Positions 23,895 through 36,900 of a stretch of DNA of 64,000 nucleotides are shown here, one piece after another (positions within the stretch are counted from its first letter, which is position 1; each line of letters begins with the position of its first letter). The notes beneath the pieces are model-generated. The model made no database searches. It had not been told where the DNA came from and worked only from the letters and a program-made list of their open reading frames with translations. Position numbers and translations under genes: made by a program. Source of the stretch: Mactromeris polynyma (lineage: Eukaryota; Mollusca; Bivalvia; Venerida; Mactridae); the NCBI GenBank assembly GCA_032209605.1, contig JASFXZ010000016.1, forward strand, positions 17,236,001-17,300,000. The letters are read 5' to 3'.

Positions 23895-24420
23895 TATACC
23901 AATATCAGGGTTCTCACACATATACCAATATCAGGGTTCTCACACATATACCAATATCAGGGTTCTCACACATATATACCAATATCAGGGTTCTCACACA
24001 TATACCAATATCAGGGTTCTCACACATATATACCAATATCAGGGTTCTCACACATATACCAATATCAGGGTTCTCACATATATACCAATATCAGGGTTCT
24101 CACACATATACCAATATCAGGGTTCTCACATATATACCAATATCAGGGTTCTCACACATATATACCAATATCAGGGTTCTCACACATATACCAATATCAG
24201 GGTTCTCACACATATACCAATATCAGGGTTCTCACATATATACCAATATCAGGGTTCTCACGCATATACCAATATCAGGGTTCTCACATGACATATACCA
24301 ATATCAGGGTTCTCACACATATACCAATATCAGGGTTCTCACACATATACCAATATTAGGGTTCTCACACATATACCAAAATCAGGGTTCTCACACATAT
24401 ACCAATATCAGGGTTCTCAC
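23895..24420. repeat. 26/28-bp minisatellite, about 20 units
   Basis: Unit TATACCAATATCAGGGTTCT then CACACA, with a TA-expanded 28-bp variant and single-base variants towards the right end. It lies in the intron between the inferred USP37 5' UTR exon and exon 1. Confidence 0.97.
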
Positions 24421-25230
24421 TAGGATTTGGAAACAGCTGCAGTTCTTCAATGCAATTTCAAACAAAATTTGCTAGAAACTTGAGTCCCAGGGACAAATAG
24501 GAGTTCAAAAAGAGTCGAGCAAGAACCCCGAGTTCTGATACTTGTTTTATTAATTTATGATTAATTAAGTGGACATGGATCGATGTACAACTCCCATACC
24601 CATACTCTTAGTCTGATTCTTTGAACCGGTGAATTATATTTATAACTTATTGATGTACTTTTGTTTTGTAGCAATAACAAGTTGGAAAATACCTTTTAAC
24701 ACTAAATATTCAATTATATGAACATCGTGTAATAGTTCTGAGACACTGTCTACAAAAAATTTCATTTAAATTGTATCAAAGCAATATATTGTACAAAATT
24801 GATGTAACAGATTTTTATCACTTACTTTTTCATCACTACAAAACGACACCATATAAGTTATCTTATTTGTGCATTCGCATATTTTGACGTTTCTTGCAAA
24901 GTGAAAGTTGAAACAACGCTCAATGTTCTTACCATAACCTATTCACTCCTGTTTTCAAACGGTTAAATAGAACCAACACTTTTAATTTTATACCATTCCT
25001 TCTTCCATGTTTGGCTATGCTTATAGTGAATTGATGCGCTACATTGTCTTAGTCCTCTAGATAATGAGTAGATAGTTTGGACAAAAGAGACCGTGTTATT
25101 TCCCTATCCGAATAGTCTGAAACTGAATTACATGAAAGTTGACCTATTTTCCATTTACAGGAAATAGTACTTTACTATCAGATAGATAAAATCAGTTTAC
25201 TAGATAGACATCGATCAGTAATCAACCTAC

Positions 25231-25340
25231 CCTCAACGGTTTTGTAGACGGGATCCCGTTACGCACAATCCGGCCTACAGCCGGCACTGTTGTAGTGTTG
25301 ACAACTTTGTTGGGGAGGAAACTAAATTGGGCGATCTAAA
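25231..25340 (-). promoter_or_regulatory. USP37: Probable USP37 5' untranslated exon and promoter side
   Basis: On the minus strand a strong donor (GTAGGTTGAT) starts at 25230, so an exon should end at 25231 and splice to the acceptor before 23780. The bases upstream, to about 25560, are richer in CpG than the surroundings and include a reverse-strand CCAAT-like element near 25325 and an ETS-like GGAAG core near 25487. The transcription start cannot be fixed from sequence, and the upper boundary given is arbitrary. Confidence 0.4.
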
Positions 25341-25559
25341 TCAAATGTCTATAACATACTTTAACATTTAATGTATATCACTGAACTAAACATATGAGTT
25401 CAATTTAATCAAAGGGTGTGTAAATGTAGATAAAGACTTGCTTAAGTTATTCCTTTCGCACAATTGTCCCGCGAATTCGCGACAGGAAGCGGTGCGAATG
25501 TAAAACCTATACCGTACAGTTCTGCGGTCTACTCTCGGTAAATACCGGTCTCATCCGGT

Positions 25560-26080
25560 CGCCTTATTGACTGTCCCTGACATTGGAAAACACTGTTCGA
25601 TTTTTTTAAAATTATTTCTGCTCAACATGTATGGAATGCTTTTGATTAATTCATCTGGACACTTCCAAGGAAAAATAGAAAATCTATTTAATCGTGCACT
25701 ACGGGTATCATGCCTTTTTTTTTATTCGGTCCTAAATAAATCTCATTCACTAAGCGATGTGAGGTTGTTGAGAGAATATGGACCGTACTGTGCGGCCTTT
25801 AAACCATGAATGTCGTCTGACCAAAAAACGTGGTCTAACGATGTTCGAAATCGTGTTTAAATTGAATACAGTTTCTCTGTGAATGTCAGTTCCGGCTGTG
25901 AGTCTTACATCCGTAAAAGTATTTTGAATTCAATTCGAAACAAGATTATCTATTTGTTTTTGAAAGGTGAAGAGTTCAGTAAGTTTGTCATATGTTTACG
26001 CGAGTCACTAAGTGATCGTTCATTTTTGACCAAATTCCATTGCACTAGGACCAAATGTACGAATTATGATGTAATGTAAT
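25560..26080 (+). pseudogene. Possible decayed coding remnant, unrecognised
   Basis: Two adjacent open segments (ending CAAFKP, and starting MNVSSG) are broken by stops and frame changes. The stretch KIENLFNRALRV faintly recalls the C-terminal part of LINE reverse transcriptases. No motif is firm and chance cannot be excluded. Confidence 0.25.
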
Positions 26081-26159
26081 GTATATAAATGAGCAACAAT
26101 GATGTTTTATCATTATCAATGTCTGCTGCGTAAAACATTCAGATTGACCAAAACAACAT

Positions 26160-26230
26160 GAAACCTCGCCAACGCACGTGACGTGAACGGTGAAGTCGTA
26201 AGCGACCGCAACTTGGCGCAAGGAATTTTT
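26160..26230. promoter_or_regulatory. Candidate regulatory patch between the divergent genes
   Basis: CGCACGTGACGTGAACGG combines a CACGTG E-box and a TGACGTGA CRE-like site in a locally CpG-richer stretch, between the USP37 5' exon (25.23 kb) and the first DNMT3-like coding exon (27.96 kb). Motif presence only. Confidence 0.3.
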
Positions 26231-26378
26231 TAAGAAATCAATGATGGCATTGTATTATTTAAAACAAACACGTGTTTTTTATCGCACCACCCTGTGCAGA
26301 GTTTGTGCCATTTGAAATTTGACACAATTGGATTAGTTTTGACTTTTTTCCAAATTAAAATATTATTCAGTGGGTCAG

Positions 26379-26938
26379 TTAATCCGAGCCTTCTCTGTCC
26401 CTAAACCAGCCCCTTTTACGATTTTTGATATTTCATGTTGCTGGTTAGGGTCAGAGGAACTCCTATAGTAAAAACCTGGGGATTTCCTCTCCCGCGCGGG
26501 AGAGGAACTTTAAATCAATATATCTATGTAAACATTCATTGGATTAACATTTCAAGCATATACATCTATTATCAATATATTAATTAACCTATCTGAACCG
26601 TAACATTTGTTTTGAAAACCTTTAATACGTTGTAACGGTGAATCCTTTTCAGAGTAAGCTAAAAAAATAATTTTCTTCATGTAAATATGTATTTGGGTCA
26701 AAGCACCTGGCTGTCAAGTGATCAATGCAGATTGGTAAATTAAATATCAATTTACCGATTTGTTCGGCTAACTTTCCGTTAAAATGAGACCAAACGCCAC
26801 ATACACCGTTGAAAGTACACGACTGTACAGGACTGTGTGGTTTTCAGTAATCCCCGGGTTTTTACTATAGGAGTTCCTCTGACCCTAAGCCGCAAAAAAA
26901 AAAAAAAAAGGCTATAGGGTCAGAGAAGTCTCGGATTA
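26379..26938. mobile_element. Nested inverted-repeat element
   Basis: Outer arms TAATCCGAGCCTTCTCTG (26379) and CAGAGAAGTCTCGGATTA (near 26920) are inverted. Inner arms GGTTAGGGTCAGAGGAACTC (26443) and GAGTTCCTCTGACCCTAAGC (near 26870) are a second inverted pair. A perfect 20-bp palindrome sits at 26486-26505. Confidence 0.75.
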
Positions 26939-27963
26939 TGGGTCAGTCTACTCGATTAAGTGTGGTTACAGTCTTTATTACAGTAACATTATGATTCATG
27001 ATATACTTGGGTATGTACACGCACATCAATATACAAAATTCATGGCATGACGCTCGCAAGGGCCATTTTTCAGACAAGGCATCTATATTGCTTAACAGCA
27101 AAGCGCTTCAGCAGCCCCCTGGACCCCTTGCCGAATTTTCAGCTGATTTTGAAATGTTACATTCTCATGCCTGAAATTTCATAATAATTTCAACATTTTA
27201 TATAAACGACAAGACACTTGCCATAAGTAATCTTTATTTGTTAAAGAACGGTTATGTACTTTAAACATTTATTATAATAACATCTCCTGCTATGTACTCC
27301 TCCTAGTTTGTATATTTTGAGTCGTTGCCTTCGTATTTAAGACCATAGTGGAAATCCCGGCACTTGAAAATAAATATTTGAAGATTTTGATTCAATTCTT
27401 CGCATTTGAACCTACAAACTTAAACTAAATGTATATTAAGTTAAATATTCTTTATTATGAAAATACTGCACCTGAGCAATTATAATCACCGAAGTACTGC
27501 TTGTCTCCTTCATGTTCAATCCATTTATGACTAAATTTTTTCCTGACTAGTAAATGGGACTGCTTAGTTGGTGGTGTAACATATATATGCATTATTTGTG
27601 AATGCAAGGACATTACCGTTCAGTTTGTCCATACCTAAACTCACTTCATTATGTTTTGTGTTTCGAGATTTTGAAAGTCTGGCTTTGCCTAACTTTTTCC
27701 AGAGCACTAGCCCATATTCAGATGACGAGTTGTCTAAGTTACGTACACAAGTAACAATTTTAATTAAAGTACAAAATAATTATAATATCCATCAAATGAC
27801 AAGCGATAATTTACACATTGTAACCATTTCTGTGCTAAAGGATTCGTAACTAAATATACATGTATATGTATTGTTGATTATTTGATGTATTGCTACAAAA
27901 TTTCCAATCTCGGACAGCCTTATCTCTGTTTTTGTATGATGTTTTCATGTTTATATTTTTAGA

Positions 27964-30900
27964 ATGTCTAGAGATTACAAAAAGATGATAAGGCGAGAGT
28001 GGAGTGAGTTTTCTCTTCGAGCTCGTCCCCATAAAACAGTGCACTTTCAGGCAGGGAAAGACAACTCGTCCTTGAGTGTAAAACACTTTGATGCTGTTAC
28101 AAATGACAGAAGTTGCAAGACAGATTCTACAAAGTTAGCTTTTGAGGAAGATTCAATAGAATATGATGCTTGTTAGTATTGTCCATAGATTTTCTACATT
28201 ATGCAGGAATTTCCTGGTCACAGATTGTTCGTGTGTCACTTGCACAGTTTTTTTATCCTCAAAAATGATCGCGCGATCTGCATATTATATATATTGTTTG
28301 TGCTTATTCCTGTTCTTTTCGGTAACTAAATATACCGATATTGTTCCGCCGCTTGCATTATTGACATGTGTGACAATTAACGCATCCAGGGACCGATCTT
28401 CATTTGTCATCAATGTGTAGGACCCTAGAAAATATCAGGGACTCCCGAAATAGCTGTGTTTGGGTCTTGGTACCACAACTAGAGGGAAAACTGATTATGT
28501 ATGATGCACAGGGGACAGTATCATACAGTTTTTGGGTGAACATAGTCAACAGAATTATATATACTATGTTATTATGATTAGGCAATTTTTTCCCAAGGCC
28601 AAAAGAAAAAGTTGTGTGTTTGTTTTCCATTTCCCTACCTACATACCTGCCAAAATGCTGCATCAGTCCTTTTTATTGAAAATATTTTGGGCCGATATTC
28701 GGCCTGATTCCCCAAATACATGTAGTAATGTATTTATAAGTCAATAATTTGTGAAGTAGCAGGAAGTCGCCAAATGTAGGTGGTGGTCGGTGGGGGGGGG
28801 GGGGGGGTACTTCCCTTGAATTTAAGATCATTCATACAAGAAAAGTAGCCGGGTGATGATGCTTGAGTTACTGGGTAACGTTAGCTCCTGGTTCCTATTG
28901 TCACCCCTGTGTTTGTGATCACAAAATTACACTTTACATGTCTTCAGTTGCAGTAACCCTTTAAAATACATTTGTAGGAGAAAACATTTTTTATAATAAA
29001 AGTAACATAAATATGATATGTACAAAAAGATGCTATTTCTGTTGCTCACTTTCAGACGTTATTGCGATGTCTTACCCAGAGGGAAGACAAAGATTGCTGG
29101 AGAGAACAGCCTGGCTTAAGTCAGAAAAATTGAGAGATAGAGGTACAAAATCAGCTGTGCGTGAGTATTTGCTGTAAACATGTGTATGCTTGATGTAGTC
29201 GTGCAACTTGTGTCAATACCATGTTACTCTCTCAAGAAGTGTAGTAAAATGTAATGTTTAATTTGCCAACTGTTATATTCTGTTCTCACATGTTTTTGAA
29301 TTTACGCAAAACCAACAAAAAGTTGTTCCTATCATTTGTTTAGACTAGATAGTAGATTTTTAGCTACCTGACTGTCAATTATAACTGTGTCTGTCCTTAA
29401 TACTGCATTGTATAAATTCAGTTTGCTTTTATGTTTATTCCATCTTTGTTTGGTGTTCTTAATAGAAATAATCAAAATTGACAGAAACATGTCATGTCAT
29501 TTTCATCATCGCCCCATGACATTTTATTTCTGTAAATAATGAGCCTCTTCTGAAGCTGAACACCTAAAATACAATTGAGTCTAGCTGATGCTTGTTGCAC
29601 AGCAGTGATGTACATTCGACCAGTGACATGACGTCTTGCGCATGATCATGCAGGGCCAAACAGACTCTGGTACTTATACAGGGATTTTTTTTGTTCAATT
29701 TTACTGCCGAATTTCGGCTGTTTCCCCTAGCACATAAGCCTCCATTTTCCCAAAAAGTGTCCTTTTTTCCCAAAACGTAAAAAAAATGTTTTACTGACTT
29801 TTTTTACCATCTTGAAAAGACCACTTTTAGATGAAAGAGGGAAAAGTAAGAATACATATATGTAAAATAACCATGCTCTTATTTTCCAAAATTTAGAACT
29901 TGTTGCGCATATTTTCCCAATTGAAAAGGCACAGGCAGTAAAATTATTTTCAAAAAGAGTTACTGATATAGTACAAAATGCTGTGCAATTTTGTTACTGT
30001 GTATAGTAAGATGTGTCCTGAAGGACTGTTGTATATTCTTAAATTTTAGATTCTAACAAACATGATAGATTTGTGGATAAGCATGGTGAGCATATGGATA
30101 TATTGGAGTGTATGTTTGACAAAGTCGAGCATACTGCAACAGATATGGAAACAAATGATGAATTCAGAGAACTGAATAATAAAACATCTTTCAATAAAAG
30201 ACCTTCTTTCAAAAGGAAAAGTAGAAGATTTGCTACCAGGAGAAGTAGACGGTTGGAAGAGGTTAGCAACAGAAAGAAAAATGAAAGACAGACTAAAGAA
30301 ACTGAAGATTCCAGCAAATGTGAATATATGGTTACAAAAGACATGAATAAAGAAGATTTTAATACTAGCAATGCTTTTGAAAAGAAAAGTAGCAAGAAGG
30401 ACAGTAAATGCAAGACTGAAACAACCGAATTGAACAATAACTTCAGTATTGGTGTTCCTAACAAGAAAACTGAAGGGAAACAAACTGAGCTTTCTTTAAA
30501 TGAGGAGTCGGATGGTGGGGAACTTGACAGTGAAGTAAGAAATTTCTTGTTGCCTTCTTCCATATACAAACTATATAACTTTTGACTATTTTTTTTCACG
30601 TCGCCAATATGTTCATTGAAAAAATTTGTTCCGACAGTGAAGACATAGATATTTTGTTTGGGACAATGTACATGCTTTGAAATATGTCCTTAACTTCTTT
30701 AAACAACAACAACAACGCCACTTGAAACTTACCAGGAAGGATACAGTTGCAAATTGAATCAGTATTTTGTTGAAATTGATTTCATATACCTGCTTTTTGG
30801 GCTGGGATACCTAAATTACAGAATAATAAAGTCTGGATCGAGTTTCAGTCTAAAACTAATAAAACGTCGGGGAAAAGCATGTGAGTACCTTGTGTTATAA

Positions 30901-33900
30901 TGCGGGTACTCTGCAGGTACTCTGCGTCTGCGGGTACTCTGCGCCTATTCTAAAGATTCTACCTTATAGGTAATCTTCCATAAACACTCTGTGTTCTCAG
31001 TGTATCAATACTTGATCTTTCTTTCAATGCAGCAACTGTTTTAGCATATACTGTATTTGCAAAACATTATTAAGGTCAACTGTCTACTGCGTATATTTGC
31101 TGTCGAAAAATAATGTATATCCTCTGTTATATTCATATAGTAGTTCAGTGTTTAAAGTTTCTATTTATACACTCTTGTTTATTGTTTTCTAGATTCTCCC
31201 TTATGGATCTTTGTTATGGGCTAAGTTTGGCAAGCGATGGTGGCCATCAATCAAGATTACTGGACCCATGGCTGGTCAGTCAGAGGCTGGACAGTCACAT
31301 CTGTGGGTGATGTGGTTTGGGGACTATCAGATCACCAGGGTATGTTTATTCATGCACATTAGACCATCCGTAAAATATGTTTGCTAAGCATTACCCTACC
31401 TACCCCTAAATGTGAATCCTACTTATACAGTTTCTGAGATGTCTACGGTGAAATTTTTGGGCTGCACGAAACTTGACTGACTGTAATAATTTTGAAAAAT
31501 CCTACCAACCCACATTAAGTGTGCTGGGAGAGGCTATGCCAAACATGGCATTTTCAGTATCTGTCCAGGAATTGCTGAGTTAAAGGTGTTGAGTTGGTAT
31601 AAACAACTTTCTGTGATAGCGCTCTGGTTTAGCATTTAATCACCATAGATTGGACACCATTAATTGTGTCTTCTGAATATCACATTGAATGTTAATTTTA
31701 ATTTCAACAACTGTATTAATTGGCACTTACGTTTATTATTGGAAATTATTTCCAGGAATAAAAAGTTGGGCCCTTTCTATTTGCAGGTTAAACAGCTCCA
31801 TGCTGTCGGCTTTGGTCGACATTTCAAGCAACATTACAATGAAAGATTGTCTGATTTACATGAGTCTGCAGTAGTGGAAGCTTTGAAGGTGAAATACAAA
31901 GTCTGATGCTCATTAGTTTTGTTTATACTCATGTGTCAATTGTGAGACAAGTTTTTTCAACTTATTATAATGTCTTACAATGGCAGTTTCTGGGTTACCA
32001 ACCAGTATTGGTACCAAAGTAAGGGATGTTGTATTGAATGGCTCAACATTTTTCGCAAAACAGAATTCGAGAAAAGGTCATGGTCAAACTGACACTTAGA
32101 TGGAAATCCTCGTCTGTGCTTTAACTTGGGTACCCTTTGGCCTCCCAGGTCTTAACTTGGTAGGGTGATTGCCTACAGGTGTACTCACATCTAGGTCAAC
32201 ATGTTAATTAAAATCTTCTCGCTGACAAATTAAAATTGCAACTCTTGTTTTTACAGAATGTTTTTCCTGATTTGGATAAATAAAGGAACACCCCTAAAGT
32301 TTTCATAAAGCTGTTAGTGATATATAGTGGTATAAGCTTAAGTTTGTATGTTGTATTGAATGTGTGAAGCAAGTTGCTCAACATGAGAGGCTTTATCCAC
32401 CATTGTATGGTGTTTTAAGTACATGAACGGTGAATAACCTGGTCTAATGTTTCATACAGACATGGTGTTATTCTTTTGAAGAATTTATTGAAATAAAAAC
32501 ATTCTAATGCATAGGTATGCCTTGATCGTTGTGGACTGCACATAGATGGGTACAATAACATCAAGGAATGGGGACGTCTTGACTCGGGGCTTGATTACTA
32601 TGTAGAAAGTTGTGACATCAAAAAAGATCCATTCATGCCAATCAGAGGTATAACACTCACGGAGGTCATAGTTGTCTTCCATTTTTTTATGATAATTCAG
32701 TGTGCTTATTCCGTATTTTTGTTGAAAACGTCTTTATTTGAATACACAGTAAATTAACTAAATAGGCTTCATAGTCTGTGCTGTTTTCTGTTGATTTTAT
32801 TGCTATATACACCAACAGTTTGTCAATATTATAGTTTTCTGGGTTGATAACATTTTACATGTTTTATAACTTAATGTGCATCAAATATTTTCTGTCTTCT
32901 GACAAGAATAAACTTGTTCTTATTTTTCATTAACAAACACTGACTTCTGTAATCGGTTGTTATTTATGTATACATTAATGCCATGGGCATTAATCTTTTA
33001 CTGAAGATAAATAGTTATATTTGTAGCCAAGCAAAACAACCCTCCCCCACCTGAGTGTACTGATAATGTTCAGCTTTGACCACATTGCTAAAATTGTGAT
33101 GTTTCAGTAATCTAAACTTATTGATGTTTAGATGTTGATAAAATATTGCTAGGATGAATTTTGAAACCAAATAATGGTTCGTTTGCAGAGTCAGAGTTTC
33201 CTTCTTCTATAGTTGATGAACTTCAGAGACTCCAGTGCCAGGATGAGGCAGATACTGTTGATGAATTAAACTTTTATTGCAATAGAAGAGAACTTGTATC
33301 AGTTGGGGAACAAAATACTATTGAGCAAGATATCAACGTTTCTGATCAAGGTATGATAAATGTGTGGTTGAATCATCAAAGGTGTAATGGTTGGCCCCAG
33401 CCTTAAACCAGGTTTTGAATCATCAAAAGTGTCATGTCTCACTTTAGCCTGTGTAATTGTTTATATGTATTTATATAACTATCTTCATGCCACCAAGTGC
33501 TTTTGAAGAAGGTCAAACTGACTGTCTGCACAATGACTGAAGTACCCTTTAGGCTCCAGCTCCTCAAATGTTTGAGGATAGATGCGTGTTGATTGTTGAT
33601 GAACCCTATCGTTTTTGGAGTCACTGTTTCTGAGGTCAAGGTCAAACTGACTACTAGGTTGAAATTCGTCCACCTTATAACTTGAGAATTGCTCTGCTTT
33701 TTAGAGCAACATATTCTTACCCTTGTACATCATCCATACTCATTTCTATGTCATCATATTAATTAAAATCCTCTCGATGACAATACATCTTTTAGATGGG
33801 GGGGATAATGTTTTTCAAACATCTCTTGTTCAATTTTATTGTAATTTCGTAATCCCAATTGATTGAAACGATTGTTTTGTTTTGATAACGTATATATGTT

Positions 33901-36900
33901 GTTTCTTTAGATGTTTCACCTATTTTTTATGCTTAATTCAACAGAGTATTGTCTAAGCTGTGCTAGACAGAGAACAGATATTGTTTGCCAGCATCCATTG
34001 TTTGAAGGTTCATTATGTGTCCGCTGTAAGGTAATAATTTCATTTTACTGACTGTGTTGGATAACTGATTTTAGACCTTGTGCTGTATCTTGTATTCACT
34101 TTTTTGGGGATTCAAGAATAATTGATTTTAGGCGTACTTTGCTGTATCTTGTATTCACTGTTTCGGGGATTCAAGAATAATTGATTTTAGGTGTACTTTG
34201 CTGTATCTTGTATTCACTGTTTTGGGGATTCAAGAATAATTGATTTTAGGCGTACTTTGCTGTATCTTGTATTCACTTGACCTACTACGCTGTATCTTTT
34301 ATTCACTGTTTTGGGGGATTCAAGAATTACTGGTTTTGACCTACTATGCTGTTTACTGTTTCGGGAATTCAAGCTAAAGAACACATAAGGAACTGTTGTC
34401 ATAGATACATTTTCATTTATTTTACGTATTATACATATTTATTAGATGTGAATAATGAGCAATATACATAATGATTGTTCTTCTGGAGTATGTAAGTGCT
34501 GGAATTAATGCGGAGTATTATAATGTACACCATGATAGATGCAGGTTCTTCTGTGGCAAATTTTCAGCGGATTTGCTGAATTCAAAGTAATTTAGGTTTG
34601 CCAGGTCTGTTTTGCCCCCATATGATATCACTCTAGAACCACCATAGAGCCAGCCTGAGGCTTCCCTTAGACACCTTCTGTGAAAAATTCAGCTGAATTT
34701 GAAATTTCCAGGCGTTCCCTGTAGCAACTTATTCTCTTCCATTCTTGTGCTTGTTTTAAAAAGACTACCATGTATTATACCTTTATCTCATACAGGATGT
34801 GATTGGATTGAAGTGTTTATTCAGTGCAATAGTAAGGCCAGTCTTTGATTCTTGACTGATTTTGATTTATATGAAGCAAATTCTTACCAGAAACACTGTC
34901 ATGTTTATCAAACTGTTTCTTTTTGCTAGGAAAGTTTATTGGAAAGTCTGCATGCCATTGATGATGATGGATACTATGTAAGTATAACTTGAGTCCTCTA
35001 TATATAGTGTTAAGTTGCAAGTGAATTGTATTGTTCATCTTGTCGGTCAATACTCGATTCGCCACAATTACGTTGCTGATGAATTATAATGAGTGAAGTG
35101 TAAGTGACATTTGTAAAATAGTCTACAACAGTCAATATTATTGCTTATAAAACCAGTAACTCGAGTTAGGATTCAACAACAGTGTCTTCTACCGACTCCA
35201 AATGAAATGGGCTACCTTCACAATAAGATTTCTATCTTTCATAGTTTGGTATTGCACGCTTTCAGTTGTTACATTGCCTGAAAAGTCGCTGTGGATTTTT
35301 CATATGGAACAATATGATTGTGATGTACCAATGAAGACGTTTAGCTCAGTTTCTGAGAAAGTATAGGTCCCAATGGAACCCACACTTGAGTGTTTGCATC
35401 TGGCAGCAGTGCTCATGTTTAACATTATATGAATTTTGTAAGTAATAGTTAGTAGATTTTAAGTAAAATCTTATTGATTAAGAAGGGGCGGAGCAAGCGG
35501 AGGTAGCGTAGCGAGCGAGCCCTCTTCTTAACCAATAAGATTTTACTTAATATCTACTAACTGACTTAGAATGTAACCTACATTTTGATTGGCCGATACG
35601 CATGCAAATTTCAAATAAAAGCTATAACGGACAAGAATAGTAAATTTCCAAATATAATAACGCTCACACAGATTCGCAGTAGGCGGAGCTTAAAAAGCCC
35701 GCGAAAAGTCGAAATTCTTAATGAATAAGCGTTGTACTTAATGGGAGCCGTTCTGTCATTTCATTGGCTGAAAATGTAGGTTGCATTCTAATTATTATTA
35801 GATACAGGTCTGTTGATAGATTGGTTTGGCCTTATTGATAAATATTTGGCTGATCCTCGAATGCAAATATAAATTATACATTTATCACCAAGTAAAAAAG
35901 GCCTCAACCCTTGCGTTTGTAACATGTGTTTGCCATTCAATTATGTTAATTGTCCCCTGATTATTTATTGCAGGTGTATTGTTCTGTGTGTGGTGAAGGT
36001 GGATGTTTGTGTGTTTGTGAAGAAGTGGACTGTGGAAGGTATCGTGGTGTATTTTCTGTATAACTTTGCAAAGGATGATGAACTAAAATTATGTCAAAAA
36101 AGTATCATAAGGAAATTTTGAGATCTGGTGTAATAAAAACAGTAACCTTCATAACATGTTTGTCACTTCTTTTGCATGATGAAATGAATATTTTAAAATA
36201 TTAATATGAATGCTTTTGCCAAATTTACTTTTTACTTGATACTTCTTGTGTATTTGCAGGTCCTTTTGTGCGTCATGTTTAAATAGATACCTCACCAATG
36301 ATTCTCTTGTGCAAGTTAGTAGTATTTTAGAAAATCAATCATTGTTAACTGAGGGTTAGTGGTTCGAATCCGTAGACCTGGGTTCGATTCCCGGTAGTGC
36401 CATTGACCGATTTTTCGTGTTCCACAAACTTGACTTTATTTGAGTATTGTAAGGTTTACTGTTGTTTTTGCGGATGGTTCTAGACATGGTGCTTAGTTCT
36501 CACATATGAAAATATTCAGCACTGCTCAAACTCGCGTGACCAGAATTGTCAAAATGGAACAACTGCATGCTTATGCATTTCTGCTCTGACAATAGATCTT
36601 AATTTGACATCGGTTCCTGTATTTAAACATAAGTGGAATGGTGATATATATTAGCTTTATAATGTACATGAAACATTCTTTACTCTGTTTTTATTCTGAA
36701 AGATCACTACATCTACAGCAAAATATTGTGGTTATCAGTATAATTTCTCAGGTGTTTAAACAAGTTCAAAAATTAATGCACAATATTTAAAATTTCTCTC
36801 AAATGTTATTCGCAAAGAAATTCTGAAAATTGTTTGTGCACATATTTGAGTTGAAACTGAATTGAAAGAAACTCTGATGGATTTGAGCTCTGGGGAATAA

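Noticed and set aside
23813..24475. 220- and 159-residue ORFs with [13 protein letters not shown] repeats
   Set aside because: Minisatellite translation; the frame shifts with the 26/28-bp unit mixture and no homology is apparent.
30039..30599. Hydrophobic minus-strand ORFs of 186 and 145 residues resembling membrane proteins
   Set aside because: Antisense shadows of the Lys/Glu/Ser-rich DNMT3-like exon 3, whose complement reads as Leu/Phe/Ser.
36356..36405. tRNA gene
   Set aside because: Only a B box and 3' end are present; no A box or cloverleaf can be drawn.
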